A DNA stretch of 64,000 nt from Chrysemys picta bellii (GCF_011386835.1 NC_088792.1:113804421-113868420); one strand, 5' to 3'; shown: positions 1-12,149, numbered from the stretch's first letter. Numbers and translations: made by a program. The notes: generated by a model from the sequence alone, not told the origin.

Positions 1-250
1 AATGGGAATTTACAACTATAAAGCTGGGGTGTTTTGCCATGGAACTCTGGGTTTAGTCCTGCAAAGCCTCGGATCGTGACTGACAGGAGCCCAGCTCCTC
101 ACTAGTGCTCAATCTAACTGGCCATTAGATTGACTTGAGCTACAACAGACTGGTAACTATAAACATCACTGCAGGAGTGAGAGAGAGAGTGTGTGTGTAA
201 AGCATATGCTAACTGTTATATTTTCAATAAATGCTGCGTATTTGCCTTCC
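1..250 (+). other. possible LTR or transcript 3' end fragment
   Basis: No coding potential is visible. A GT-rich run is followed by an AATAAA signal at 226-231 and a short T-rich stretch, which resembles the R/U5 part of an LTR or a retrocopied 3' end. The piece is cut by the window edge, so neither reading can be tested. I see nothing recognisable in the following 251-746. Confidence 0.2.
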
Positions 251-1246
251 TCTATAAAGATCCCATGTGCTTTGTATGAGCATAACAAGAGGAATCACAC
301 CCCAGCCCCAAGAAGAAGGGTAGTGAATCCCTTATCCCACAGGGAGGAGTTGTGAGACAAGGGCAGGAGGACACAAGTGGGAAAGTTTCTCCAGTGAGGC
401 TAGGGACTGCTGTGGGATTGGCACATCTCTCTGACTCAGAGGAAATTGGCAACCTGAAGCCTTGGAACAACATTGAGCTGGAGCTGAACCTGCCTGATGC
501 CCAGGTAAAGCCCCCACTTCCAGCCAAGACTCCCCAACCCTCCACCCTCACTCAGGCCCCCTTCCCTTCACCCTCAACACATGCACACCACCTGCACTCC
601 AGCCACCCTCAGTACAATCTCATTAGAGAAAGGCAGGAAATGGCTTTCCCACCTTAGGAAACAGATAACAAATTTTCCCCCCGTTTTGCAACAGGACAAA
701 ACTGAGACATTCCAAATTTTTTGTGTTGTTTCTTTGTGAGAGAGAGACACTAACTAGGGTTACCATATTTCCACAAGCAAAAAAGAGGACACTGGGGGGG
801 GAGGAGCCCCGCTCTAGCCCCGCCCCTGCCCGACCCCCATCCACTCCCTCCCACTTCCCACCCCCTGATTGCCCCCCTCAGAACCCCCAACCCCCTCCCC
901 GCTCCTCGTCCCCTGACTGCCCCCTCCTGGGACCCCTGCCACTAACTGCCCCCTAGGACCCCACCGCTTATCTAAGCCGCCCTGCTTCTTGTCCCCTGAC
1001 TGCCCCCTGCTGAGAACGCCCTACGAACCTACCTGTCCCCTGACTGTCCCAACCCTTATCCGCACCCCCACCCCATATTCACACCCCCACCCCCAGACAG
1101 ACCCCCGGGGACTCCCATGCCCTATCCAACTGCTCCCCGCCCCCGACAGGACCCCCAGAACTCCTGACCCATCCCACCCCCTCTGCTCCCTGCCTGCCTC
1201 GACCCCTCTCCACACCCCTGCCCCCCTGACAGCCCCCCCAGAACCC

Positions 1247-1415
1247 CAGACCCATCTAACCCCCCCTGCTCCCTGTCCCTGACTGTCCCAACCCCTCTCC
1301 ACACCCCTGCCCCCCTGACAGCCCCCCCAGACCCATCTAACCCCCCCGCTCCCTGTCCCTGACTGTCCCAACCCCTCTCCACACCCTTGCCCCCCTGACA
1401 GCCCCCCCCCAAACT
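1247..1415. repeat. C-rich tandem repeat, about 82-bp unit
   Basis: Two to three imperfect copies of a C-rich unit lie inside the hAT element. Each contains CCCATCTAACCCCCC, then CCCTGACTGTCCC, then CCACACCC. It is related in wording to the second array at 1881 but has a shorter unit. Confidence 0.75.
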
Positions 1416-1575
1416 CCCGACCCATTCAACCCCCCCTCCCTGTCCCCTGACCAGGGCCAGCTTTAAAGAGCCCAGGAATCGGGCTGCACTCCGGCCGTGG
1501 TTGCGGGGCTTGGTGCTGGGCCGGAGGTGCTCGGCCGGCGCTGCTGGGGCCTGAGCCGGGCCGGGGGTGCTGGGG

Positions 1576-1612
1576 TAGGGTTACCATATTTCAGCAAGCA
1601 AAAAAGAGGACG
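1576..1612 (+). repeat. internal second copy of the hAT left end
   Basis: TAGGGTTACCATATTT followed by CAGCAAGCAAAAAAGAGGAC repeats the element's outer left end at 755-791 almost exactly. The C-rich sequence downstream also resembles that after 791. This indicates an internal duplication, or one copy inserted in or recombined with another. Confidence 0.85.
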
Positions 1613-1880
1613 GGAGGAGCCCCGCCCTAGCCCCGCCCCTGCCCCTCCCACTTCCCGCCCCCCCCAGAACCCCCAACCCTCCCCCCGTTCCTTGTCCCCT
1701 GACTGCCCCCTCCTGGGACCCCTGCCCCTAACTGCCCCCCAGGACTCCACTCCCTATCTAAGCCTCCCTGCCTCTTGTCCCCTGACTGCCCCAACCCTTA
1801 TCCACACCCCCACCCCCAGACAGACCCCTGGGACTCCCACGCCCCATCCAACCACTCCCCACCCCCTGACAGCCCCCCCC

Positions 1881-2165
1881 CAGAACTCCCAACCCATCTA
1901 AACCCCTCTGCTCCCTGTCCCCTGACTGCTCCGATCCCTCTCCCCACTCCTGCCCCCTGACAGCCCCCCCCAGAACTCCCAACCCATCTAAACCCCTCTG
2001 CTCCCTGTCCCCTGACTGCTCCGATCCCTCTCCGCACTCCTGCCCCCTGACAGCCCCCCCCCAGAACTCCCAACCCATCTAAACCCCTCTGCTCCCTGTC
2101 CCCTGACTGCTCCGATCCCTCTCCCCACTCCTGCCCCCTGACAGCTCCCCCCCAGAACTCTCAGC
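1881..2165. repeat. C-rich tandem repeat, about 91-bp unit, three copies
   Basis: The phrase CAGAACTCCCAACCCATCTA recurs at 1881, 1971 and 2062, with a degenerate start at 2153. The period is therefore 90-91 bp, and the copies are nearly identical apart from the length of C runs. Such homogeneity points to recent expansion or unequal exchange inside the hAT element. Confidence 0.9.
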
Positions 2166-2919
2166 CCCCCACCCCGCTCCTTGTCCCCTGACTGCCCCCT
2201 CCTGGGACCCCTGCTCCTAACTGCCCTCCAGAACCCCACCCCCTACCTAAGATTCCCTGTTCCTTGTCCCCTAACTGCCCCCTCCTAAGACCCCCCCAAC
2301 TGCCCCCCAGGACCCTACCCCCTACCTGTACCCTGACTGCCCAAAACTTTCTCCACTCCCCCCCAAAAGCCCCCCCCCCGTTTCTTGACTGCCACCTCCA
2401 GAACCTTCCTGCCCCCTGGCCTCCTTACCCTGCTGCTCAGAACAGGGTGTTGGGCTCTGTGCGAGCCGGACACGTGGCTGAGCTCCCCAGCACAACAAAA
2501 CCGGGTCCCTGGCCCTGCACAACAAAACCCGGTCCCTGGCCCGGACCGGACTGCAGGGGAGAGCTGCCCTTGTATCAGCACAAAGTGCTCTCGCTCCCGT
2601 TTTGCTACCCTGCATGGCAGAAACCGCTCCCAGTTGCAAAAGGGGAGGGCTGCACTTTGTGCTGATACACTTGCTCAGAATGCAGGGCGGATCCGGCTCC
2701 TCTACAGCTGCTCCGGAGTCCAGCCCGGGACTTCCCTGCAGCCCTCCCAGCCGCTCGGTCTGCTCTGCCTGAGGGGGAAATCCCGGACATTGTGAGTGCT
2801 TTACAAATTCCCCCCGGACGCTATTTTTAGTACAAAAAGGAGGACATGTCCGGGTAAATCCGGACGAATGGTAACCCTAACACTAACTAACACTCTCACT
2901 TACCCCAGACTAGCCAATA

Positions 2920-3052
2920 GCATGTTTGCTAGGGCAACTCTCTGGGATGTGGGAGACCCAGCTTTAAGTCCCTACTCTGAATCAGGCAGACTAAGAACTT
3001 GAACCTGGGTCTCCCACCTCTCAGGTGAGCACCCTGACCATAAAGCTATTCA
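2920..3052. repeat. inverted pair of tRNA-like SINE heads
   Basis: The segment 2941-2978 is matched in reverse complement by about 2995-3030, sharing the core GGGAGACCCAG. Read on the minus strand, the right arm has an A-box-like CAGGGTGCTCACC and a B-box-like GGTTCAAGTTC, the split promoter of tRNA-derived SINEs. The two heads face each other with only about 20 bp between them. It could also be a palindromic DNA repeat; no target duplication was found. Confidence 0.5.
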
Positions 3053-3055
3053 AGG

Positions 3056-4440
3056 GTGGGTACTTCTTTGGTTTTGAACAGAAATCCCATCCTAAACCTG
3101 AGAAACAGTTCCCACAAAAAGTTTTATTGAAACTGGTATGTTCCTGCAAAAAGTTGTGGGTTTTACAAATTGGTGTTTTCCAAACAAAAATCATTTAATT
3201 GAAAAATCCCTGACCAGCTCTAAACCTCCCACCTAGACTCCCCCAGCCAAACTGTCTGCTCTTCTAATTTCCCACAGTAAGATCTCCACCAGCCAAATCC
3301 AAAGTTTATTTTACTAGGAGTTCATAAATACTCAAGTTAAGCTTACATGGCCTAAAATAAATGTGCACAAAATGGAGCATGTGATACTTCAAACATCAAT
3401 TTTTTAAACCAATTGAGTTTGGGAACCACTGTTCTGGAAATCTGAAAAACAGGAGGCTTCTTACACTTGAGCTGAAGATCTCAGTTATTGGTCACTTACA
3501 GAAAGACCCTGATTTTCTTCCTAACTAGAAGTCAGCCAACAGACTAACAAAAACATATACTGCCAGATCTGATGCCCTCTGAAATTAAAGGCAGAAAGAT
3601 CTCAGTGACATCAAAGAAAACAGGATTATTAGGTCCATAACTCCCATTGAAATCACTTGGCCATAAACTATCTACAACACAAACTGTTAAAAGCTTTACT
3701 TAATTTGAATTTATTTGCTTCAAAGGTAGCCAGTGTACATGCTTTTCAAGAGATTTAACAGCATGGAAAGTTTGAAAAGCTCATAAAAAGCTGTTCCTTA
3801 GCAAGGGGAAGACAAGGAAACAAAGTTGATCTTTCAGATCAGGGTAACTTTTTCTTCTAATAACCTGTAAGTCCTGAACCATTTAATTCAATTTTCTTCA
3901 AAAGTTGCAGAAAAATTCTTGTTTATAGTCTTGGTAATTTTTCCAAGCAAAAATAAGGTTTTTGTTTGTTTGTTTGTTTTTTAAAGAGAAGCTGATTAAA
4001 ACCTTAACTAGCAAAACTGGTACTGTCGCTCCATAACACATCTTTTCTACACATCTCTTAGTGTGTGTTTTCTAAGGATTATATTAAGGTCTGCTTTTTT
4101 ATTTAAAAAGTGTTACTTAAGTGTTCAGACATCTTTGGGCATGAGCACTAAAACAAACATATGAATCTTATACTTATTTTATTAATTGTTATGCCATCTA
4201 AGGCTATTATTCTATAATATTTCATATAAAAATGCTAACCAAAGTGCTGTGAGTGTTGTTCACCATTAAAATACAGGAATGAATCACAATTACAATATAA
4301 ACCCCAAACTTGAAAGCACCATACACTTATACTTCTGTCATTCTCATATAACACCTAAATATTTTACACTGAAAACAGTTTTAAAAAAGGGGGGAGGGGC
4401 TGGCTATTGATGTGGAATTTCTTTAATATGCATCACATGC
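3056..4440. other. intron-like AT-rich sequence, no gene seen
   Basis: No ORF, RNA gene or clear element was found. The part at 3070-3220 is T/A-rich, with a phrase (CCCTGACCAGCTCTA at about 3210) that resembles phrases near 12610 and 17900, perhaps an old repeat. Confidence 0.5.
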
Positions 4441-4449
4441 TAATAACTT

Positions 4450-5275
4450 ATCTAAATGTGTGGTGGGGCGGCTGCCCCACCCCCATGAGAGAGGGGGCTA
4501 GAGTAGGCCAGAGCAGCTGCGCAGGCCGGCAGTCAATTAGAGAAGGGCCTACTGAGAGCCAATCAGGGCCGAGATTAGAGCCAGCCAATCAGGGCTAGGC
4601 TAGGCCCTAGGTAAAGGCTGCCTAGGAGAGGCGCAGGCAGTCTGTCCCAGACTTTCATGGGGGAAGGTCTGTCCGTCTCTGGAGACCAGCACCTTGGACA
4701 GAGCAGGGCTGGGGAAGGGCAGAAGGAGCTGGGGAGCTCCAGCCAAGGAAAACCCCAGGCTGTGGGGCTTGCTACAAAGGGCCAAGCGGGTGCACAGGGC
4801 CGAAGGGGAAGCGGCCCAGGGACAAAGTCTGACAAGGGGAGAGAAGGAGGGCAGGGAGGCTGCCACTAGAGGGTCCCTGGGTCGGGACCCAGAGTAGCAG
4901 GTGGGCCTGGGTTTCCCGCCCTTCCCCCTTGTACTACACTTGGCCGAGGAGGAGCGTAGCCTGATACAGGCTGTGGTTGGCCCCTGTGACAAAGGAGCTA
5001 GACTTTAAGGCTGCAGCCGGCCACTAGAACAGGTGCAGATGGAGGACTGCTGATAACACCAGACCCCCGGAAGGGGGTGAGACCAGAGCAGTGGGCACTG
5101 CCGGAGGGAAGTGTCCTGAAGAGGATGCCGTCGAGCGGGGAGCAATGCGGGTCCGGACACCAACAGAGGAGCGGATGAGGGATGGGACACCACTGGCAGA
5201 GGGCGCCCTGTAGAGGACAGAGTTAATTCCCAGACGTGCCAGCGGGAGGCACTGCAGTCCAACACTATCATAAAA
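4450..5275 (+). mobile_element. GC-rich possible solo LTR
   Basis: This GC-rich island in AT-rich DNA starts near a TGTGGTGGGGCGGCTGCC motif. It contains two copies of AGCCAATCAGGGC (about 4558 and 4583), i.e. CCAAT boxes on one strand, as expected in an LTR promoter. No reverse transcriptase or primer-binding site is visible and no matching second LTR lies in the window. A CpG-type promoter or other GC-rich repeat is an alternative. ORFs here have no recognisable domain. Confidence 0.35.
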
Positions 5276-5289
5276 TGATAGAGCTTCAC

Positions 5290-6170
5290 TGGTGTAAGTT
5301 TGAGTCACAAGTTTCTGCTAAGCAGAATTAAAGGGTTAAAGGGAGTTTTGTCCATAAAATATAGCTTCCCTTAAAGCATGCTGCTGCAAGCTGAATCTGA
5401 GCCTGGAAAGCCACATTGAAGAATTGTGTGAAACAGATAGCCTTCCTCCTCTTACTCCTCCTGCAGTTACTCCACATCTCAAGAGGAAAAGAAAACTGTG
5501 CACAACAATTTGCCCAGTGTAGCACAAACCTCATTAGATTTTTTGTTGTACAGCTGCTCTGCTGGTGACTGGCTGATGCCACTCCAGATCAACTTCAGTA
5601 ATAAATAACAACCTTTAATTTCTAGGCATCCATGCCTGAAGGCTTCTGGCATCTTCACAAAAATAAGCTAAACAATTTACAATAAATAGGCAGCATGCCT
5701 GATTAAATCCCAGAGTGGGAAGAGACTGAAAAATTTCCAGCAGTGCACACCTCACATAAGAGAGTCTAGAGCCTAACCATGATGGGTACTATTGTTTGTG
5801 TATTTAAGTGTGTAGTAGTATGGGGGAAGAGAATTTCTCAGTCATAGGTCCTCAGAAGTTAAGAGCCTGCTTCTCCACCACCTCTCAAGATTGTACTATG
5901 GTATTATCATAAGCCCTTCAGGTAAACAGCCCATATTCCTTCTAAAAGATTAAAGAAGACTATGGACTAGAAAACTCTGGGAATTTTTAATGTGTTGAAG
6001 CCTTTCATGTATAGTTCACTGGTAAAACCCAGCCCTAGGCAGGTGTAACTGAAAGTAGTTATTCATGAGACACATGAGTAGTAGCTACATGAAGACAGCC
6101 AATTACCTCAGTCTAGTTTTTAGCGGATGGGTGTCTGTATCACCATTGCAATTGGCCTCAGCACTGAGGG
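5290..6170. other. no recognisable feature
   Basis: Non-coding, AT-rich sequence. The small ORFs on the minus strand near 5328-5582 are short and resemble no known protein. Confidence 0.5.
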
Positions 6171-6175
6171 TAAGG

Positions 6176-6432
6176 AGACATTTATTATTTGTATTACAAT
6201 AGCACTGAGAGGTCTCAACAGAGATTGGGACCCCACTGTGCTGCATGCCACACATTCACATAGTTAGGGACAGGTCCTGCCCCAAAGAGCTTACAACACA
6301 CAGACAGACAAAAAGTGGGTGAAAAGAAATATTACTCTGATCCTTTTATAAATGGGGAATTTAGTCACAGACAGATTAAGTGATTTGCCCAATGTGAAGC
6401 AGTAAGTCTATAGCAGAGTCAGCAAATGAATC
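6176..6432 (+). repeat. MIR-like SINE
   Basis: The order of phrases is typical of the MIR-like SINE common in amniotes: a TTATTATTTGTATTAC start, the CCCCACTGTGCTGCATGCC block, CCTGCCCCAAAGAGCTTACA, and a tail with AGATTAAGTGATTTGCCCA close to the MIR 3' consensus. The same opening block recurs at 19536, where it is interrupted by a hAT insertion. Confidence 0.75.
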
Positions 6433-7009
6433 TGTTGTATTATCAAAATATTTACCAGTTTTCTACTCCATCCCTCCTAAAATTTACTATATTTAAGGTG
6501 GTCTCTGACTGTGCTCCAAATATCCCTATTTATAGCATTCAGCACTAGCTGGAGCGTTATACTTGCAGGAAACACCCTAGTTGGCCTAACAACTGCTTTG
6601 AGTTGCTACTCACTCACCATCTCTCAAACATTTGGCAGTTTAAAAGGAAGTATAAAAGCAATACCATAAAACTCAATGTTTGAAACATGAAAAGGAACTC
6701 TTACTGATTAAAAACACTTTTTTCATTACCATTTAACTTATTCAAATTCAAGTTACTGTATGGATTGAGCAAACTGGCAAGCTTTAGGGAAAAACAAGAT
6801 ACCCTGTAAGAGGAAAGGCTGAAGAGACTGGTCCTTCCTTTTGAATCATTATGATCATCTTTTAACCACTCAGTACTTATCTTGGAGTCTGAGCTCACAT
6901 TGGCCCACGTGGCCAGGAACAGGGAATGGAGTGGATTTGCACACCAGGGAAGGTGCAGACCTGTCATTCCACATTCTTCACAAATTTCCATATGTGCACA
7001 ACATTTCAA

Positions 7010-7084
7010 GGCCCTGACCCAAGACCCATTAAAATAAATGAAAAGGTTCCAACGGACTTCAGTGGTATTGGATCAGGCCCTGAC
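7010..7084. repeat. short palindromic interspersed repeat
   Basis: The ends GGCCCTGACCCAA and TTGGATCAGGCC are near-perfect inverted copies around a 50-bp core containing GGACTTCAGTGG. Related palindromes occur at 33362 and 54400. This type is widespread in sauropsid introns; I do not assign a family name. Confidence 0.5.
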
Positions 7085-7699
7085 TTTATCTATAGCATAT
7101 GCTGTGGACAGAGAATAAGGGCAGTAAGGAGCTGGCCTTTCCTGCCCATGCTGGCCCCCAAACTCCAGTGTGCAGAAGTCCCTTTGGTTGAATATTTCTG
7201 CCTTTTGTGTGTATCTCTAGTTACTCCTAGTTGAGCCAGGTGGAGATAACTGGGCTGTCACCTACTTTGGTGCACCTTCCACACACATGCAAATTCCCTG
7301 GTTTCAGTCAATGAAGCACTTTGGTTATTGCTGCTTCGTTGTTGTCGTTATAGACTTTGTGTTGTATGTGATAGTGTCTAATGTATTCTCTGATCCTTAG
7401 AATTGCCCTTTTCTTACTTTTTACACCTTAAAAAGTAAAATAAACAATTGCTTTTTTGAGTTTATTTTAGCACATTTCCAATGAGGCCACCCAGCCCATC
7501 TCGTTGCCCCTCCCAGTAAATACCTTGCAGTGGATGAATTAAACATCAGTCTAGGACTGTCAATAACAACAGGAAGTTAGAGAATTTCTCAGGAAAAGGA
7601 ATAAAAGGGACCAAATTGATATTTTAGTACAATTAATCTCATCTCCTGCTCCCACATATCCCTGTCCTTTAAAATTAAACAAATGAAAGAAAAACATAA
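7085..7699. other. no recognisable feature
   Basis: Non-coding sequence between a short palindromic repeat and the CR1 copy. No ORF of interest and no element ends were found. Confidence 0.45.
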
Positions 7700-8875
7700 T
7701 ATCAGAACATAAGAACCAAAGGCCTTTCTAGCCCAGTATCCTGTCTTCCGACAGTGGCCAGTGCCAGGTGCCCCAGAGGGAATGAACAGAACAGGTAATC
7801 ATCAAGTGATCCATCCCCTGTCGCTCATTCCCGGATTCTGGCAAACAGAGGCTAGGGACACCATTCCTGCCCATCCTGGCTAATAGCCACTGATGGACCT
7901 ATCCTCCATGAATTTATCTAGTTCTTTTTTTGAACCCTGTTACGGTCTTGGCTTCACAACATCCTCTGGCAAGGAGTTCTGCAGGTTGACTGTGCATTGT
8001 GTGAAGAAATACTTCCTTTTATTTGATTTAAACCTGCTGCCTAGTAATTTCATTTGGTGACCCCTCGTTCTTGCATTATAAGAAGTAGTAAACACTTCCT
8101 TATCTACTTTCTCTACACCCGTCATGATTTTATAGACCTCAATCATGTCTTTTCCAAGCTGAAAAGTCCCAGTCTTATTAATCTCTCCTCATACAGAAGC
8201 CATTCCATACCCCTAATCATTTTTGTTGCTCTTTTCTGAACCTTTTCCAATTCCAATATATCTTTTTTAGATGGGGTGACCACATCTGCACACAGTATTC
8301 AGGATGTGGGTGTACCATGGTTTTATATAGAGGCAACATGATATTTTCTGTCCTATAATCTATCCCTTTCTTAATGATTCCCAACATTCTGTTCGCTTTT
8401 TTGACTGCCGATACACATTGAGTGGATGTTTTCAGAGAACTATCCACAATGACTCCAAGATCTTTCTTGAGTGGCAATAGCTAATTTAGACTCCATCATT
8501 TTATATGTATAGCTGGGATTATGCTTTTCAATGAACATTACTTTGCATTTATCAACATTAAATTTCATCTGCCATTTTGTTGCCCAGTCACCCAGTTTTG
8601 AGAGATCCTTTTGTAGCTCTTCGCAGTCTGCTTGGGTCTTAACTATCTTTAGTAATTTTGTATCATCTGCAAATTTTGCCACCTCACTGTTGATCCCTTT
8701 TTCCAGATCATTTATGAATATGTTGAATAAAACTGGTCCCAGAACAGACCCCTGGGAGACACCACTATTTACCTCTCTCCACTCTGAAAACTAACCATTT
8801 ATACCTACTCTGTTTCCTATCCTTTAAACAGTTACCAATCCATGAGAGCACCTTCCTCTTATCCCATGAGTTACT
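7700..8875 (-). mobile_element. CR1 LINE, 3' half, 5'-truncated
   Basis: The plus strand reads as the antisense of a CR1 3' end (for example GACAGTGGCCAGTGCCAGGT near 7752, and GATGGACCTATCC near 7891). Higher coordinates hold reverse-transcriptase sequence on the minus strand. The copy runs from within the RT domain to the 3' UTR and lacks the endonuclease and the 5' end, the usual outcome of incomplete target-primed reverse transcription. Frameshifts and stops make it inactive. Confidence 0.9.
8217..8682 (-). pseudogene. CR1 reverse transcriptase, C-terminal fragment
   Basis: Two overlapping minus-strand reading frames, 8440-8682 and 8217-8477, together cover the RT palm and thumb. The first begins with MAKFADDTKLLK, which holds the catalytic (F/Y)ADD motif of LINE reverse transcriptases. 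The second has KDLGVIVDSSLK and [11 protein letters not shown], typical of the CR1/L2 C-terminus. A frameshift at about 8450-8470 separates them. The fragment is non-functional. Confidence 0.9.
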
Positions 8876-8879
8876 TTTG

Positions 8880-11770
8880 GGAACAGAAGCAAAATTACAG
8901 AATAAATCATACTAAACGCCACACTAATCAAATACTAATACTGCTTCTGTTTGGATACATGATAAGAAATGGAAGCAAACAAGGGCATACGTGTTTTGCC
9001 AGCACACATAGGACACTTTTCAGACAAGGTATGGGACTGTAGTCCTCCCAGCTTCCAGAGAAAAAGAATGTTACACCTCACAAAAACAGTTGGCAACAAC
9101 AGAGAAAGTGTGTTTGGGAACAACCAGTAAGAAAATTATAGACCTCAACAAAAGGTGGGTCAAGATTAGTAACAGGTGGACCTCAAGTAAGTTTGATTTG
9201 GATACCTATCAATTTATCTAAACCACTATAGACTGTATATTCCACACAACTACTGACTTCCAATTGGGACAACCTAGTAGCTAATAGTGTCTTGTAAGTT
9301 TTGCTACTTCCACTTCTAAGCTCAATAAAAAACAAGAATTGAGAATTAAAGGGGAAAAAACCCACCCTCACATTTTCAAACACTCAAACTGTTAGCTTAA
9401 TATTTTGTGCAAATCAGTTCATACAATTCCTATTGTAGCAGGAATTAGCATTAATCTAAAGCTCAATTTCTTTGCTTTGGAGATGCAGTAGTTATTTGGC
9501 ATTTATTCTTATTTGGGGTTAGGTGAGCAACAGAAAACTCACGAAAGATAACACTGACAGTTTCTTCAATTTCTACCCATTGCTTTTTCCTCTCACAAAC
9601 AAGAACAATTACAGAGAGTAGCATATTGCTTTTTATTCAGAAAGAGAGGAAAAGACTTGGGGAGTTTTAGAATACTATAGAACTTAGTTGTTAGACTCTT
9701 CTTTGAATATGTGAGGTACAAGTATTTCAGTTGGACTACAACTGAAATAGATATAAAGGACCACGTCTTGGGAGTTCTGTCACTGAGTTCTGTAGGAATA
9801 ACATATAGCACAAAGTCATCAGAATACGACTAGAATAGAATTTAGTTTTATTTTGAAACTGTCATGATCAGCCTGCAAGTTATGAAGTAGAGATTTATTT
9901 CTGGATGATAAAATATCCTTTAGAAAGTTTAAAGTTTTCTCACAAACCATCACCTTCCTCGGCCATCAAATTTTCGCATAGGGTAGTAGAGGATTTTTTG
10001 TTTCTTTTTCTTGTTTAAATATATTTATTTCCACTTCTAGGGCTAGAATCTGGAAGTGAAGATCATGGGACAAAGCCTTGCTTTGGAATAAACAAAGTGC
10101 ATACAATTCCAATATATTTATTAAGTAAGATATTTATTTATATGGATTTTTCCAAACTGTATTGGCATAAAGTGATGCCAAGTCAATTTAACAGATTTGT
10201 TTAAGGGTTTCCTGCTCTAATTTTATGAACTATGCTGCAAATGATCTTATTCCTTAAAATGGCTTAAGATAAAAAAGGCTGGATAGGTAAATAAAATGCA
10301 TAAATGGCTATTCTGCCAAAAATAACATTTATTTAGGTCAGCAGTATTCTAATAACAATAGTTAAAATAATTAAGTCATAGCTGCCAGCAGCACCTGTTG
10401 GCCAGACTCTCCGGTTTTACAGGACAGACAACTGAGGTTTCTGGTCCCAGCCAAAGTTCTGGAACTGTGCAAGCAAACTGCGCCTGCGGTGTTGCTGTTC
10501 TTAGAGCACCGCATTCTGTTCTGTTCTCCTGACTGATCAGGAGCTGTGATGGGAGCTTTCTGAGCTGGCTTAAAGTTACTTGCCACTTGAGATATAGTCA
10601 AAAGTCTTAGCCTCAAAGAGTTTACAATCTCAAATCTCCAATCCTGCAACTGACTCTGTGGGCAGGCTCCATACAGATGCAGCGGTGCACACAGGCAATG
10701 CTTCTTGAGAGATGAAGGCTCAAATTACACTCAAAGTAAAGCAAGCTGGGATGAGCAAGCAACAAGAAGGAGGGTTAAGGCTAGAAGCCAGAAAAAGGGG
10801 ACAGGAACTGAGGCGAGGATTGGGAAATGGTAGGTGGTAGAAGGGTAATAACCTAGCCTTTGCTAAATAAAACTGTGCAGCTGATCAGTGAAATAGAGTA
10901 CCAAGATCACATGCTGTACACAAATGGAAAGAATCTGGAAATTAAATGTGGTGGATAAATCAAAAGATCAAGTTAGAGTGATTGGAGTGAGGTTATGTCA
11001 CCTGCAAGCAAATGAGAACCATGATGATGTTGCTACCTGGCTGCTGAAGTAAAGGAAAAGAGACTGGGTGTTAATGGTCAGAGTGTCTAAGAGGGGTTCC
11101 TACTAGCAGTTGCAGGCTCATGTCAGCACATGAGATGGAGTTACAATCCTGGATGAGCTTCCTCTGTTGGACACTCACCAGGCTCCTGTATTGGACCCAA
11201 ACCTTAGGTCCCACATACTCTTGGCTTGTTGGGGATGGGCATAGTTTAGGCCCACACTCTAGCTGCAGATCTTGAATCTCATATCCCTCTTGTCGGTGGG
11301 GACTATGAACTGCCAAGACCCTGAAACTACTCCCTGGTTTCCCAAGCCTCCCCACTAGCTGTTAAATGCTCCCTGAGTTCCACTCAAACTGTTGAACTTC
11401 TATCTTACAATCTCCTTCTTCAGGGATTACATTATAGCAAGTTACAGAGACTCCGCAAAGGAATTTCTAAACACACATACACACTACTCTTAGCAATTTG
11501 GTGACCATCCTGAGCTGCTTCAAGACCCAAAAGGTAGCTTTTCTTTGAAATTCTGTTGCTTGGACCCTTTCCTTCCCCTGCTGTGCTGTGTGCCTCCATG
11601 AACTGTAGCAGCTACATCCTCCTGCCAGCTGTGCTATGAAGGAACACAGTGAACTCATATTACACAAATGTCCAGGCTTAGGGCAAATTGGGCAATGTGT
11701 ACTCTATAGGGGCAAAAGGCAGCCAGTTGTGTCTGTGGCAGAAGAGAGCATGCTCCCAGACAGATGGGCC
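8880..11770. other. intron-like sequence, no gene seen
   Basis: AT-rich, with no supportable exon or element. The minus-strand ORF at 11071-11355 has no recognised domain and no splice context, and is treated as chance. Confidence 0.5.
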
Positions 11771-12001
11771 CAGGTCCGGCTCCAGGGTTTTGGCCGCCCC
11801 AAGCAGCCCAAAAAAAAAAAAAAAAAAAAAGAAAAGCCACAATCGCGATCTGCTGCGGCAATTCGGTGGAAGGTCCTTCGCTCTGAGCGGGAGTGAGGGA
11901 CCATCTGCCGAATTGCCGCCAAATAGCTGGACCTGCTGCCCCTCTCCGGAGTGGCCGCCCCAAGCACCTGCTTGCCAAGCTGGTGCCTGGAGCCAGCCCT
12001 G
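11771..12001. mobile_element. non-autonomous hAT element with internal A-tract
   Basis: The terminal inverted repeats are CAGGTCCGGCTCCAGGG and, in reverse complement, CAGGGCTGGCTCCAGGC (14 of 17 match). They are flanked by a perfect 8-bp duplication, GATGGGCC, at 11763-11770 and 12002-12009. The 231-bp interior is GC-rich with a long A-run at about 11810-11832 and encodes nothing. Apparent ORFs of 86-133 codons across it arise from its stop-poor composition. Confidence 0.9.
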
Positions 12002-12149
12002 GATGGGCCTAGCCTATATGCTTTCTCACCCAGTGGCTGGTGAAACACAGAATGGAAATTATTTGGGATTATACATGAAAGAGCTATAGATGTAGGTAAA
12101 ATAGGGAACAGATGAAGAAACTAACAAAGAGACCAGACACTGGAGAAAG

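Larger units (their letters stand above)
755..2879. mobile_element. non-autonomous hAT element, GC-rich, TAGGGTTACCAT ends
   Basis: The ends are inverted copies: TAGGGTTACCAT at 755 and ATGGTAACCCTA ending at 2879. They are flanked by a perfect 8-bp target duplication, ACACTAAC, at 747-754 and 2880-2887. An 8-bp duplication is the hallmark of hAT transposition. The 2.1-kb interior has no transposase; it is mostly C-rich tandem repeats, so it must have been moved by an enzyme supplied elsewhere. A second copy of the left end lies at 1576, so the element looks like a fusion or partial duplication of two family members. The right end carries a palindromic motif (GGACATGTCC) shared with the element at 21188. 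Long ORFs in this interval are by-products of the tandem repeats. Confidence 0.9.

Noticed and set aside
1021..2239. Several ORFs of 90-134 codons on both strands, Gly- and Pro-rich
   Set aside because: They are reading frames of C-rich tandem repeats in a hAT element; the same words recur every 82-91 bp on either strand.
11636..12089. Overlapping ORFs of 86-133 codons across 11.6-12.1 kb
   Set aside because: They run through the GC-rich hAT MITE and its A-tract (poly-Lys or poly-Phe) and have no protein similarity.
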